Assembly (NCBI GenBank): GCA_030537195.1
Contig: JAUNOK010000011.1
Coordinates: forward strand, 22,779 to 86,778
DNA: 64,000 nucleotides
Origin: Eubacteriales bacterium
GTDB taxonomy: Bacteria > Bacillota > Clostridia > Lachnospirales > Lachnospiraceae
Direction of reading: 5' to 3'
This document shows positions 1 to 7,881 of this stretch, piece after piece (within the stretch, counting starts at the first letter, position 1; each line of letters begins with the position of its first letter). The translations under genes and the position numbers were made by a program. The notes beneath the pieces are model-generated. The model searched no databases, had not been told where the DNA came from, and worked only from the letters and a program-made list of their open reading frames with translations.

Positions 1-162
1 GAAACTAAAGAAATGCTTCAATATATTGATGTCATAGTTGATGGCAAATTTGAAGAAGACAAAAAGGATATGATGCTTAAGTTCAAAGGTTCATCCAACC
101 AGAGAACAATCCTTGTGAAAGAATCACTTGAATCTGGAAATATCGTGCTTCTGTACGATTAA
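1..162 (+). CDS. nrdG: Anaerobic ribonucleotide reductase activating protein, C-terminal end (partial)
   Basis: Only the last 53 codons lie in the window; the stop is at 160-162. The visible peptide holds the NrdG tail pattern YIDVIVDGKFE, then KKD, then the signature KGSSNQR. NrdG is the radical-SAM activase that installs the glycyl radical on the class III reductase NrdD, so it supplies dNTPs without oxygen. The [4Fe-4S] cysteine motif would lie upstream of the window and cannot be checked. dut follows 21 bp later on the same strand, which makes a dNTP-supply operon. Identification rests on a short tail but the SSNQR region is characteristic. Confidence 0.85.
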   Translation, partial: ETKEMLQYIDVIVDGKFEEDKKDMMLKFKGSSNQRTILVKESLESGNIVLLYD

Positions 163-183
163 TAATATAAAGGAGTTTATACA

Positions 184-627
184 ATGTCACAGAAAGTTAA
201 TATTAAGAAATTAAACCCAGACGCCTGTATACCAACATATGGAACAGAATTCTCAGCCGGAGCAGACCTCTACTCTGGCATGCCAGAGGCAGTAACAGTA
301 ATGCCAGGAACAACAGAATTCATCAAAACAGGAATAGCAATGGAGATACCAACAGGACTCGTTGGACTCATCTATGCAAGAAGCGGAATGGCTTGCAAAA
401 AAGGTCTTGCCCCTGCCAACAAAGTAGGCGTAATAGATTCAGATTACAGAGGTGAAATCATAGTAGCTCTCCACAACCATTCCAACAGCCCAGTAACCGT
501 AGAACCAAAAGACAGAATCGCTCAGATAGTCTTAGCCCCATACATCACAGCAGACTTCAACGAAGTAGAAGAACTTGACGATACAGAAAGAGGCGAAGGC
601 GGCTTCGGCTCAACCGGCACAAAGTAA
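184..627 (+). CDS. dut: dUTP diphosphatase (dUTPase)
   Basis: This 147-residue protein has the size and motifs of trimeric dUTPases, which hydrolyse dUTP to dUMP and PPi and keep uracil out of DNA. Visible motifs are the early AGADLYS, ARSGMACKKGL, the uracil-pocket region GVIDSDYRGEI, RIAQIVLAPY, and the C-terminal RGEGGFGSTG arm that closes over the triphosphate. A ribosome site AGGAG at 171-175 fixes the start. It follows nrdG by 21 bp and is probably co-transcribed, linking dNTP synthesis to dUTP clearance. The structured repeat element begins only a few bases after the stop. Confidence 0.97.
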   Translation: MSQKVNIKKLNPDACIPTYGTEFSAGADLYSGMPEAVTVMPGTTEFIKTGIAMEIPTGLVGLIYARSGMACKKGLAPANKVGVIDSDYRGEIIVALHNHSNSPVTVEPKDRIAQIVLAPYITADFNEVEELDDTERGEGGFGSTGTK

Positions 628-630
628 AAT

Positions 631-760
631 AATAGGAAAGTTATGCCGCTCTATACAAAAGAGCGGTGAGAGAAAACTCGTTCAAGCGAAGCGCGTTTGT
701 TTTCTCTCACCGTAATAAACTCTGTATAGAGCGACATTTACTCCCACTAGGTGCAGCCGC
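631..760 (+). repeat. Structured repeat element, copy A (putative 3'-UTR RNA element)
   Basis: Two nested helices flank a core. The outer helix pairs 645-657 with 723-735 (12 of 13 pairs). The inner helix pairs 664-676 with 700-712 (13 of 13). The asymmetric internal loop is AAAGAG on one side and TAATAAACTC on the other. The apical core at 677-699 contains CGTTCAAGCGAAGCGCG. The same architecture, core and TAATAAACT loop recur inverted at 46881-47109, with compensated base changes in both helices. It lies right after dut and before the converging lipoprotein gene. I do not recognise the family. It could be a 3'-UTR RNA, a processing or termination signal, or a non-autonomous mobile repeat. 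Confidence 0.8.
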
Positions 761-769
761 CATGCTCTC

Positions 770-1822
770 TTACTTATAAGAAATATTGGCATGATCAATA
801 ACATAATCCTGTGCCTTCTGCACAAGCATAGCCTTAACTATACTATCTTTTCCAAACTTCTCAACAAATGCATTCTCATCAGAATAACCATTGTCTCCTG
901 CGAATCCATCAAGATCACCCTTGTAATCATATTCTCTCATAGAGAACTTCTGATCTTTCACGATTGCTTCCATAATAAGCTGCTGTGCTGCTGACTTCTT
1001 AATGAAATCATCATATGACATACCATATAACTGCTGGCAGTATTCTTCTTTTGACTGGTTAGTAAAATCAGCATAGAATCCGATAGACTGATCATATCTT
1101 TCTGTTAATGTGCTGATTAATGAATCTGGATATCCACTTACTTTACATGTATCCTGAAGTGCTGAAAGAACCTGTTTCTGAACCTCATCGTCAACTTTAG
1201 AATCAATTGAACTTGCTAAAGAATCCTTAACAGATGCTCTGTATTCTTCAACTGTGTCATAACCAAATGTTTCTTTAACATATGCATTAGTAAGCATTGG
1301 AACATTAGGCTGTGCAACTGTCTGCATTGTAAGCTCAAATACAACCTTAGTTCCGGCATATACAGAATTGCTGTATGTCTCTGGTAAATCAACTACCATA
1401 ACCTTAGTTTCTCCAGCCTTCATTCCATAGAGCGCTTCATCAAGCTCATCTATATCAAGACCAAGCTTATCTGTTCCAAGTATCATAGTAACACCATCTG
1501 TGTTAGTAAGACCTGTTGACTGTGAACCTGAGCTTGTAGCAACATATGTTACAAGAATCTGATCTCCATCAACAGCTCCTCTGCTGACTTCAGAATAAGT
1601 TGTATTATCTTCAATATCCTTACTAATCTTTTCTTCAATAAGCTGGTTCTCTATAGATGTCTTATCTACAGTTACGGCTATATCCTCGTACTTTCCAAGC
1701 TGTACATAATCGTTAACATTATAATCGTACTTAACTTCAATCTCTTTATTACATGCAGTTGCCATAAGCATTGTTGCAGATAATAAAACTATTGATGCTT
1801 TTCTTAAAAAACTTTTTCTCAC
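770..1822 (-). CDS. Trigger-factor-like FKBP peptidyl-prolyl isomerase lipoprotein
   Basis: This is a 350-residue exported lipoprotein. Residues 1-23 form a signal peptide ending in the lipobox LMATA before Cys24, so it should be anchored on the outer face of the membrane. Residues about 85-170 match an FKBP-type domain (DGDQILVTYVA, then GMKAGETKVMVVDLP). About 175-345 resemble the trigger factor C-terminal chaperone arms. The ribosome-binding N-terminal domain of true trigger factor is replaced by the signal peptide. A role in folding secreted proteins, like PrsA, is inferred from this layout. It converges on dut across the repeat element. Confidence 0.85.
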   Translation of the reverse strand: MRKSFLRKASIVLLSATMLMATACNKEIEVKYDYNVNDYVQLGKYEDIAVTVDKTSIENQLIEEKISKDIEDNTTYSEVSRGAVDGDQILVTYVATSSGSQSTGLTNTDGVTMILGTDKLGLDIDELDEALYGMKAGETKVMVVDLPETYSNSVYAGTKVVFELTMQTVAQPNVPMLTNAYVKETFGYDTVEEYRASVKDSLASSIDSKVDDEVQKQVLSALQDTCKVSGYPDSLISTLTERYDQSIGFYADFTNQSKEEYCQQLYGMSYDDFIKKSAAQQLIMEAIVKDQKFSMREYDYKGDLDGFAGDNGYSDENAFVEKFGKDSIVKAMLVQKAQDYVIDHANISYK

Positions 1823-1942
1823 AATAAACCTCCGCTCTTACTTCTGTATGAAGAAGTAAAAAATTGACTTTCATACTATATCATATAAAAGAGATTTTAT
1901 CCATATCTGTTCACATTAGTTCACAGAAATATCATACATTTC

Positions 1943-1973
1943 AAAAAAAAGGCTGCCGCATTCACGACAGCCT
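1943..1973 (-). terminator. Intrinsic terminator of the infC-rpmI-rplT operon
   Basis: On the minus strand AGGCTGTCG and CGGCAGCCT form a GC-rich stem followed by eight T residues. It lies about 30 bp after the rplT stop. Confidence 0.9.
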
Positions 1974-2004
1974 ATTAGTTCTATGATATATAATATATAA
2001 TCAA

Positions 2005-2361
2005 TTATGCAAGCTTAGACTTAGCAACCTCTGCGAGCTTAGCAAATCCTTCTGCATCGTTAACAGCCATCTCAGATAATACCTTTCTGTTAAGATCGAT
2101 ATTAGCTAACTTAAGACCATACATAAACTTGCTGTATGAAAGTCCGTTAATTCTTGCTGCAGCATTGATTCTGGCAATCCATAACTGTCTGAACTGTCTC
2201 TTCTTCTGCTTTCTGCCCTTATAGCTCTCTGTAAGAGCTCTCATAACTGACTGCTTAGCAACTCTGTACTGCTTAGATCTTGCTCCTCTATAACCCTTAG
2301 CGAGCTTTAATACTCTGTTATGCTTCTTCTTTGCGTTTAATCCGCCTTTAATTCTTGCCAT
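2005..2361 (-). CDS. rplT: 50S ribosomal protein L20
   Basis: This 118-residue, strongly basic protein has the L20 length and motifs: [24 protein letters not shown] at the start (given in part here as MARIKGG), then [21 protein letters not shown] and the C-terminal [10 protein letters not shown]20 binds 23S rRNA early in large-subunit assembly. In Bacillus subtilis L20 also represses its own operon through the leader RNA. Here it is the last gene of infC-rpmI-rplT, 56 bp after rpmI, with an intrinsic terminator downstream. Start supported by a GGAGGA-type ribosome site. Confidence 0.98.
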   Translation of the reverse strand: MARIKGGLNAKKKHNRVLKLAKGYRGARSKQYRVAKQSVMRALTESYKGRKQKKRQFRQLWIARINAAARINGLSYSKFMYGLKLANIDLNRKVLSEMAVNDAEGFAKLAEVAKSKLA

Positions 2362-2417
2362 TTTATAAATTCCTCCTTAAACTATATCTCTAAATAAATG
2401 TTGTTATACCATTAATC

Positions 2418-2615
2418 TTAGAGATAAGGCATAATCTTCTTCATTGTCTTAACATTAGTTGCATCTGTCATAGCAGCCTGTCTAAGATTTCTCTTTCTCT
2501 TAGCTGACTTCTTTGTAAGAATATGGCTCTTGTATGCCTTCATTCTCTTTAACTTACCTGTTCCAGTTACTTTAAAACGCTTTGCAGCTGCTCTTTTTGT
2601 CTTTACCTTTGGCAT
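2418..2615 (-). CDS. rpmI: 50S ribosomal protein L35
   Basis: This 65-residue basic protein carries the L35 signature [20 protein letters not shown] and the C-terminal KKIMPYL ending. L35 is a small structural protein of the 50S subunit. It sits between infC and rplT in the order conserved across Firmicutes, 39 bp after infC and 56 bp before rplT, so all three should come from the promoter at 3324-3352. The start has an AGGAGG-like site directly upstream. Nothing about the gene is unusual. Confidence 0.98.
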   Translation of the reverse strand: MPKVKTKRAAAKRFKVTGTGKLKRMKAYKSHILTKKSAKRKRNLRQAAMTDATNVKTMKKIMPYL

Positions 2616-2654
2616 AATAATCCTCCTAAAAATGTCTATTAGTTGTTATTTATT

Positions 2655-3161
2655 TTAACGTTTTTCAGTTAAAAACATCATCATGCTCCTGCCTTCCATC
2701 TTAGGAGCCTTTTCAATTACAGCTATATCGCTAAGCTTCTCTGCAAAATCTTCTAAGATATGCTTAGTAGAATCGATATGAGCCATCTCTCTTCCTCTGA
2801 ATCTTAATGATACTTTAACCTTGTTACCTTTCTCAATGAACTTTCTTGCCGCGTTACACTTAGTATTAAGGTCATTGACATCGATGTTAGGTGATAAACG
2901 AACTTCCTTAACTTCTACTGTCTTCTGTTTCTTCTTAGCTTCCTTTTCCTTGCGGAGCTGTTCGTACTTGAACTTTCCATAATCTACAAGTCTGCATACA
3001 GGTGGGTTAGCTGATGGTGAAACCATAACTAAATCAACTCCTGCATCCTTAGCCATGTTTAGAGCATCTCTTGATGGCATAACTCCAAGCTGCTGTCCTT
3101 CTTCTCCAATAACACGAACCTCTTTGCATCTAATCTGTTCGTTAATCATTAACTCGTTAAT
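2655..3161 (-). CDS. infC: Translation initiation factor IF-3, probably starting at AUU
   Basis: IF-3 binds the 30S subunit and checks start-codon pairing. From the ATG at 3149 the protein is 164 residues and shows the IF-3 N-domain (INEQIR, VRVIGEEGQQLG), a lysine-rich linker and the C-domain (VSLRFRGREMAH). I chose the ATT at 3161-3159, four codons upstream and in frame. The ribosome site GGGGGTG (3175-3169) is 7 nt from ATT but 19 nt from ATG. The upstream codons also restore the family's usual INEL start. AUU starts in infC are known to allow IF-3 autoregulation. The start choice is inference; the gene identity is certain. Confidence 0.93.
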   Translation of the reverse strand: MNELMINEQIRCKEVRVIGEEGQQLGVMPSRDALNMAKDAGVDLVMVSPSANPPVCRLVDYGKFKYEQLRKEKEAKKKQKTVEVKEVRLSPNIDVNDLNTKCNAARKFIEKGNKVKVSLRFRGREMAHIDSTKHILEDFAEKLSDIAVIEKAPKMEGRSMMMFLTEKR

Positions 3162-3317
3162 AGCGGTACACCCCCATATAAAAAATTAAAGTGAATAGCA
3201 TAGCTACCCACTTTCTTTAATCAAAACACAATCCATAATTATGTGTAATTCTTAAATATCAACCCGAGTCGCCTTGTGCGCTGAGGTGAGAGTGGATACT
3301 CTGCTTTGCTTTGCAAC
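3162..3317 (-). promoter_or_regulatory. infC operon leader (L20-leader type)
   Basis: About 155 nt lie between the promoter and infC. The leader contains GAGTATCCACTCTCACC and GCGACTCGGGTTGATATT, segments of the kind found before infC in clostridia, and it ends in the attenuator hairpin. Firmicute leaders at this position are known to bind L20 and end transcription early. Assignment to that family is by position and terminator; I have not folded it against a model. This region and the promoter account for the 300-bp gap before the DegV gene. Confidence 0.7.
3178..3214 (-). terminator. Attenuator hairpin in the infC leader
   Basis: On the minus strand AAAGTGGGTAGC and GCTATTCACTTT pair over 12 bp (two G-U) around a 3-nt loop. 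AATTTTTTA follows at once, just upstream of the infC ribosome site. This is an intrinsic terminator inside the leader, the arrangement expected for transcription attenuation. Confidence 0.88.
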
Positions 3318-3323
3318 TATTGC

Positions 3324-3352
3324 ATGATATCATCTCAAATCATATATGTCAA
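3324..3352 (-). promoter_or_regulatory. Sigma-A promoter of infC-rpmI-rplT
   Basis: On the minus strand a perfect -35 TTGACA (3352-3347), a 17-bp spacer and a -10 TATCAT (3329-3324) are present. The start would be near 3317, giving the leader described. Confidence 0.9.
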
Positions 3353-3461
3353 CCCCATTTTTAAAATTTTTCAAAAAATGCAATTAATCTTATATCTTGG
3401 AATATCACTTCAATAATGATATTATAATACAAGAAAATAATCAAGAAAGGATCTGACATTT

Positions 3462-4331
3462 ATGAAAGATTTTCTTATATCAACTGACACAACTGCTGAT
3501 TTGCCTGACAGTTATGTCAAAGAAAATAATATTGATATTCACACTCTTTTCTACGCATTTGGCGAAACAATCTATGGAACAGACAATATTATGCCTGAGA
3601 AAGAATTCTTTGACCGCATGCGTAACGGTAATATGCCAACTACAATGGCCTGCAATCCCGAAGACTGTAAAACCATATTCGAAAAACGTATCAATGAGGG
3701 CTTTGATATTCTTCACATTGCATTTTCATCTGCGCTCTCAAGCAGTTATAATAACGCCTGCATAGCTGCGAATGAAGTTATGGAAGAACACCCAGGTTCA
3801 AGAATTGTTGTAATAGATTCATTAGCTGCCTCAATGGGCGAAGGTCTTATCGTATATAAAGCTGTTGAGATGAAGAAATCTGGAAAATCAATGGACGAAA
3901 TAATAGATTTTGTCAACAATCACAAGCTTAATGTTGTACATAATTTTACAGTTGATGATCTCAATCACTTATACAGAGGTGGCCGTGTTTCTAAGACTAC
4001 TGCCATTATTGGTACACTTGCCAATATAAAGCCAATTCTCCATGTTAATAATGAAGGCAAACTTATTAATATTGGAAAAGTCCGTGGCAGAAAGAAATCT
4101 CTTATTGCTTTGGTTGATCGTATGGAAGAACATATCGGTTCATATAGAGATAAGAATGACATTGTGTTCATCAGTCATGGTGACTGCTTAGAAGATGCAC
4201 AGTTTGTTGCAGATCTTGTTAAAGAAAGGTTCGGCATCGATAATATATGGATTAATTATATATGCCCTACAATAGGTACTCATTCTGGTCCTGGAACAGT
4301 TGCCCTCTTCTTTATGGGCGATTCAAGATAA
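3462..4331 (+). CDS. DegV family (FakB-like) fatty-acid-binding protein
   Basis: This 289-residue protein has the DegV fold signature: ISTDTTADLP at residues 6-15, SSALSSSYNNA near 90, VIDSLAASMGEG near 125 and the basic RGGRVSKTTA loop near 170. DegV/FakB proteins bind a fatty acid and present it to the kinase FakA, which makes acyl-phosphate for phospholipid synthesis. FakA is not in the window. AAAGGA lies 9-10 nt before the ATG. The gene is monocistronic and shares a terminator with the converging receiver gene. The fatty acid role is family knowledge; the exact ligand is unknown. Confidence 0.93.
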   Translation: MKDFLISTDTTADLPDSYVKENNIDIHTLFYAFGETIYGTDNIMPEKEFFDRMRNGNMPTTMACNPEDCKTIFEKRINEGFDILHIAFSSALSSSYNNACIAANEVMEEHPGSRIVVIDSLAASMGEGLIVYKAVEMKKSGKSMDEIIDFVNNHKLNVVHNFTVDDLNHLYRGGRVSKTTAIIGTLANIKPILHVNNEGKLINIGKVRGRKKSLIALVDRMEEHIGSYRDKNDIVFISHGDCLEDAQFVADLVKERFGIDNIWINYICPTIGTHSGPGTVALFFMGDSR

Positions 4332-4344
4332 TATACGAAAATGA

Positions 4345-4379
4345 AAACTGGCAGAGTGATTACCACTCTGCCAGTTTTG
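4345..4379. terminator. Bidirectional terminator between DegV and receiver genes
   Basis: AAAACTGGCAGAGTG pairs perfectly with CACTCTGCCAGTTTT (15 bp, 5-nt loop). It overlaps the last codons of the receiver gene, whose stop is at 4362-4360. Confidence 0.9.
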
Positions 4380-4740
4380 CTATCTCCTGTATCAATGTAT
4401 CAACATTCACAGGTTTTGTTATCAGACCATTCATTCCTACGTTCTGTAATCCTGAAGCATCCGAATCATATGTGTTAGCTGTCATTGCAATTATAGGGAC
4501 TTTCTCGCATTTCCCACCTAATTCTCTTATATGACTGGTTGTACTGATTCCATCCATCCCCGGCATTCTGATATCCATAAGAATAGCATCTATATCATCT
4601 GCCTGTGCTGACTGCATTAATGCTATTGCAGAATTTCCTCCATCTGCCTCATAAACTGTAATATCTTCATCTTCAAGAATATCTCTAACAAGTTCTCGGT
4701 TAAAGTCATTATCATCTACAACAAGTACACATTTGTCCAT
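4360..4740 (-). CDS. Stand-alone response-regulator receiver domain
   Basis: This 126-residue protein is one CheY-like receiver with no output domain. It shows the acidic pocket DD (9-10), the phosphoacceptor Asp56 in LMDIRMPGMDG, the switch Thr in AMTAN and the Lys of ITKPVN. Single receivers act as phosphate relays or bind a partner protein. Sequence style (MDGISTT, AMTANTYDSD) resembles receivers attached to hybrid histidine kinases. No kinase is nearby. It is 33 bp after the RelA/SpoT gene and is probably the third gene of add-rel-receiver, which hints at a link to alarmone or purine signalling; that link is inference. Confidence 0.93.
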   Translation of the reverse strand: MDKCVLVVDDNDFNRELVRDILEDEDITVYEADGGNSAIALMQSAQADDIDAILMDIRMPGMDGISTTSHIRELGGKCEKVPIIAMTANTYDSDASGLQNVGMNGLITKPVNVDTLIQEIAKLAEW

Positions 4741-4773
4741 TATATTCTCCTCTGATTCACTATCGTTAGATTA

Positions 4774-6603
4774 TTACAATACATTATTCTCTCTTATCTC
4801 TGAAACAAGCTTTCTTCTGTATGCTCTGCATCCATTCTCATTCCAGTATTTTCTCTTCTCAACCTTGATAACCTCAAATGTTGTATGGAAAATATCTGTC
4901 TTATAACTTGTATACGGTTCTTTTCCCGGATAAAATACTGTTATTGAATCTGCACATTCATCCATCTTAAGTCCATAATCCTTGGCAAACTTTCGTGATT
5001 CATAAGGACTTCTTATCATCTTGATATGTGCATAATATCCAACAAGATATGCAAAATAATTCATATCAAACTTATCCAGCCATCTGCCATCACTTGCCAT
5101 AAACACTATAACTGGGAATGTTCTTTCATCATCAGCAATAAGTGTTGTAAGATTATCGTAGTCCTTGCTGTCCTCAACATATCTTACAGATTCTCTCATT
5201 CTCTCAACATCGACAATTCCTATATTATCTGCAATCTCTCCAAAGAAATTAGGTCTTGAAAACAGTACATTCTCATTATCGCGATATCTGTCTGCTGGTT
5301 CCGCATATCTGTTAGAGACTTTGAATCTTAATCTGTCACCTTCTCTGCAGATAACTGCTTCAGATATCCATACTCTTGTAGGTATCTTAGTATCAAGATG
5401 TGTAGTTTTTTCTGAAAAATACGCATTATCCGAATCAAATTGGAGGTTAACTGAATACCCTGGTTCCGCATTAACATATGTTTCTGCACATTCTGGTAAA
5501 TCCGTAAATACATCTTCAAATCTTGACTTAACCCATGAATATATATATCCAGTAGCTTTTCTGAACGCATCTGGCATAGCAAGATTACTAAGATCAATAT
5601 ATGTATCAGCCTTAAACACCATATATGAACCAAATTGTTTAAATGGTTCAAACCTTCTTCTCTTGGCTATGCTTTCATTCTCCTGTTTCTTTTCATGTTC
5701 TATTCTTGCAAATGCTTCTTTCAGCCTTTCATCCTCAGGGCCAATCTGGTTAACTATCTTAACAATATTGTTGACCGTTATCTCCGGCCCTTTATCTCCT
5801 GTATTATCCCAAAGCTGCTTTAACAGCGGTTCCCTCTTGAACTTGTAAAATTTCTTTGCAAGTTCTGTATCATTATCAAATATCTCAGCAATATATGGAT
5901 GCAATGGCTCTCTTGTGAACTTCAGTCTGTAATGACACCTTAACATATAGTTCCATTTTCTGTCCTTATAATGCTGATGTCCTAAATCTTCAATAAGTCC
6001 TACAACAGAATCATCACAAAGTTCAAGCGTAGCAAGAATACTATTCATCTTTCTTGCAAGGGCTTCATTACCAGCCCCGAAAGCTGAACCTTTATATCTC
6101 ATATCATGCTCAATCTCATGCCATCCCTCAAAAGAATTGGTTCTTACCTGTATCTCAAATGTATCATCAACATAATCTCCCAGTTCTGGATTAACAATCG
6201 TCTTGCTGAGATATCCAGGCAGCTTGAATATACCATTAATCTTCATCGCCCTGAATTCATATTCATTAGCTTCTGTTGTATTCCACACACCTGGCATTGA
6301 GAATATTGTATCCAGAAAATTCTTAACAATCTCAACATCATCTGCATAATACAGAATAATTCTGATTCCGATAAGATCCTGCATCTTTTTATCCTGATTA
6401 TCAGTTCCCGGTCTTCTGTAATCCTTTAGTATAAGCTTATTAAGCATAGAATCCGGTGCTTTTACTCTGTATGCAACCCTGTAATAAAACCCTGCTTTCT
6501 TAAGTTTCTCTTCTATAATACTTAAAAGATCATCCTTAACAATATCAGGAACATATATCTTCTCTACATTTTCTTTAGTAAATAATTCATTAACTTCACT
6601 CAT
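4774..6603 (-). CDS. Large RelA/SpoT-domain protein with unassigned C-terminal region
   Basis: Residues about 25-220 form a RelA/SpoT nucleotidyltransferase domain. It has the ATP-site pattern RVKAPDSMLNKL (46-57), DLIGIRI (76-82), EIQVRT (150-155), and W161/E165-H166/Y170-K171. This domain transfers pyrophosphate from ATP to a nucleotide, normally making (p)ppGpp. There is no N-terminal HD hydrolase and no TGS or ACT domain, so it is neither Rel nor a usual small synthetase of 200-250 residues. Residues 220-609 match nothing I can name. A segment near 500 (RTFPVIVFMA, then WLDKFDMNYFAYLVGYYAH) looks like a folded alpha/beta region. It lies 3 bp after add and is co-transcribed with it. Product and role are untested. 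Confidence 0.8.
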   Translation of the reverse strand: MSEVNELFTKENVEKIYVPDIVKDDLLSIIEEKLKKAGFYYRVAYRVKAPDSMLNKLILKDYRRPGTDNQDKKMQDLIGIRIILYYADDVEIVKNFLDTIFSMPGVWNTTEANEYEFRAMKINGIFKLPGYLSKTIVNPELGDYVDDTFEIQVRTNSFEGWHEIEHDMRYKGSAFGAGNEALARKMNSILATLELCDDSVVGLIEDLGHQHYKDRKWNYMLRCHYRLKFTREPLHPYIAEIFDNDTELAKKFYKFKREPLLKQLWDNTGDKGPEITVNNIVKIVNQIGPEDERLKEAFARIEHEKKQENESIAKRRRFEPFKQFGSYMVFKADTYIDLSNLAMPDAFRKATGYIYSWVKSRFEDVFTDLPECAETYVNAEPGYSVNLQFDSDNAYFSEKTTHLDTKIPTRVWISEAVICREGDRLRFKVSNRYAEPADRYRDNENVLFSRPNFFGEIADNIGIVDVERMRESVRYVEDSKDYDNLTTLIADDERTFPVIVFMASDGRWLDKFDMNYFAYLVGYYAHIKMIRSPYESRKFAKDYGLKMDECADSITVFYPGKEPYTSYKTDIFHTTFEVIKVEKRKYWNENGCRAYRRKLVSEIRENNVL

Positions 6604-6606
6604 ATC

Positions 6607-7662
6607 CTAACCTCTTATTCCCGTTACTTTAGCAAACTGTGTCTCCACTCTTGCTCTTAAACGGTTCTTAATTGCTTCTGGTGCAAATGCAGCTTCAACA
6701 CTATTCATTATCAACTGCTTGACATCTTTCTTCTCCATATTAAACGTATCTGCAACCAGTGCCAGCTCCCTTGCCTCTGTCGTATCAGAAACTGTCATAT
6801 TATCCGTATTAACAGTAACCTTTATCCCCTTATTAATAAGCTGCTGTATTGGATATTCTTCTATTGATTCATATATTCTTGTATTAAGATTACTTGTTGG
6901 GCACAATTCAAGTGCAATTTCACTCTTTGCGAGCTGTTCCATAACAGCCTCACTCTCGATACATCTTATGCCGTGTCCGATTCTTCCGGCCTGCATGTGC
7001 AAAGCACATTCTATGCTGTCTGCACCTGCTGCCTCTCCTGCATGTATAGTAAATGGAACTCCCCTCTGAACAGCATCCCTGAATACATCTGTAAATGTAT
7101 CTGTTGCATAAAGTCCTTCAGCCCCTGCAAGGTCTGCTGCCACAACACAATATCCTTTCTCTGCATATAATGCAGCAAGTCTTATTGTTTCCATATTCTC
7201 ATACTTATTACTATCTGATCTCATACAGCATAATATAAGATTGTGACAGGAATATGCCTTCCAATACTTTTTCGATTCAATAATTCCTTCACATGCAGCC
7301 TCAACAACTTCCTGCTGTGACAATCCTTTACGCATATGAAGTTGTGGTGCAAATCTTATCTCACTGTATATTACACCCTGTTCTTCCTGAATTCTGACAA
7401 GTTCACATACACTATATCTAATTGCATCTCTTGTCTGTAAAAGTTTCAGTGGAAATTCGAACTTCTCAAGGTATTCATTAAGATCCTTACAATCCGAAGA
7501 TACACTAAGTCTGCCTGCAAGTTCTCTATCTCTACCAGTATCTATATTCTGCATCTTTGCAAGATGCTTTACAGTCTCTTTCGACAACGAGCCATCAAGA
7601 TGTACATGCAAATCCGTCAGACACTCAAGTTTTTCTATCCATTCTATATTACTGTTTTGCAA
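6607..7662 (-). CDS. add: Adenosine deaminase
   Basis: This 351-residue amidohydrolase converts adenosine or deoxyadenosine to inosine in purine salvage. The metal and catalytic motifs are present: DLHVHLDGS near residue 18, FTIHAGEAAG near 205, RIGHGIR near 228, ELCPTSN near 253 and VNTDN near 285. The length matches bacterial Add. It is the first gene of an operon with the RelA/SpoT-domain gene (3-bp gap) and a receiver gene. The tight coupling suggests purine nucleotides and alarmone synthesis are managed together; that is inference. Confidence 0.95.
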   Translation of the reverse strand: MQNSNIEWIEKLECLTDLHVHLDGSLSKETVKHLAKMQNIDTGRDRELAGRLSVSSDCKDLNEYLEKFEFPLKLLQTRDAIRYSVCELVRIQEEQGVIYSEIRFAPQLHMRKGLSQQEVVEAACEGIIESKKYWKAYSCHNLILCCMRSDSNKYENMETIRLAALYAEKGYCVVAADLAGAEGLYATDTFTDVFRDAVQRGVPFTIHAGEAAGADSIECALHMQAGRIGHGIRCIESEAVMEQLAKSEIALELCPTSNLNTRIYESIEEYPIQQLINKGIKVTVNTDNMTVSDTTEARELALVADTFNMEKKDVKQLIMNSVEAAFAPEAIKNRLRARVETQFAKVTGIRG

Positions 7663-7811
7663 AAAAACACCCTCTTACATAATTATTATCTAACATACAT
7701 TTCTCTATATTTTAAACTGACTTGAGTATATTTGCAACACTGATACAGCTTTACATCCACATTTTACCAAGTGTTTTGATAAATTTTATGATTAATTTAT
7801 ATTCATCAAGT

Positions 7812-7840
7812 TTGCAATAAATATGCAGTCGTGCTATAAT
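7812..7840 (+). promoter_or_regulatory. Promoter of the DtxR-like repressor gene
   Basis: TTGCAA at 7812-7817, a 17-bp spacer and TATAAT at 7835-7840 form a strong sigma-A promoter about 40 bp before the ATG. Confidence 0.85.
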
Positions 7841-7881
7841 CTATATATCAATATCGTTATACGTAATCGGGGGATATAATT

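Noticed and set aside
631..760. Element A as a simple rho-independent terminator
   Set aside because: The inner helix has no T-tract after it, the apical core is conserved in the second copy, and an internal loop is kept, which a plain terminator would not need.
5165..5848. 227-residue plus-strand frame opposite the RelA/SpoT gene
   Set aside because: It is the antisense shadow of a well-supported gene, is serine- and leucine-rich as such shadows are, and lacks a ribosome site.
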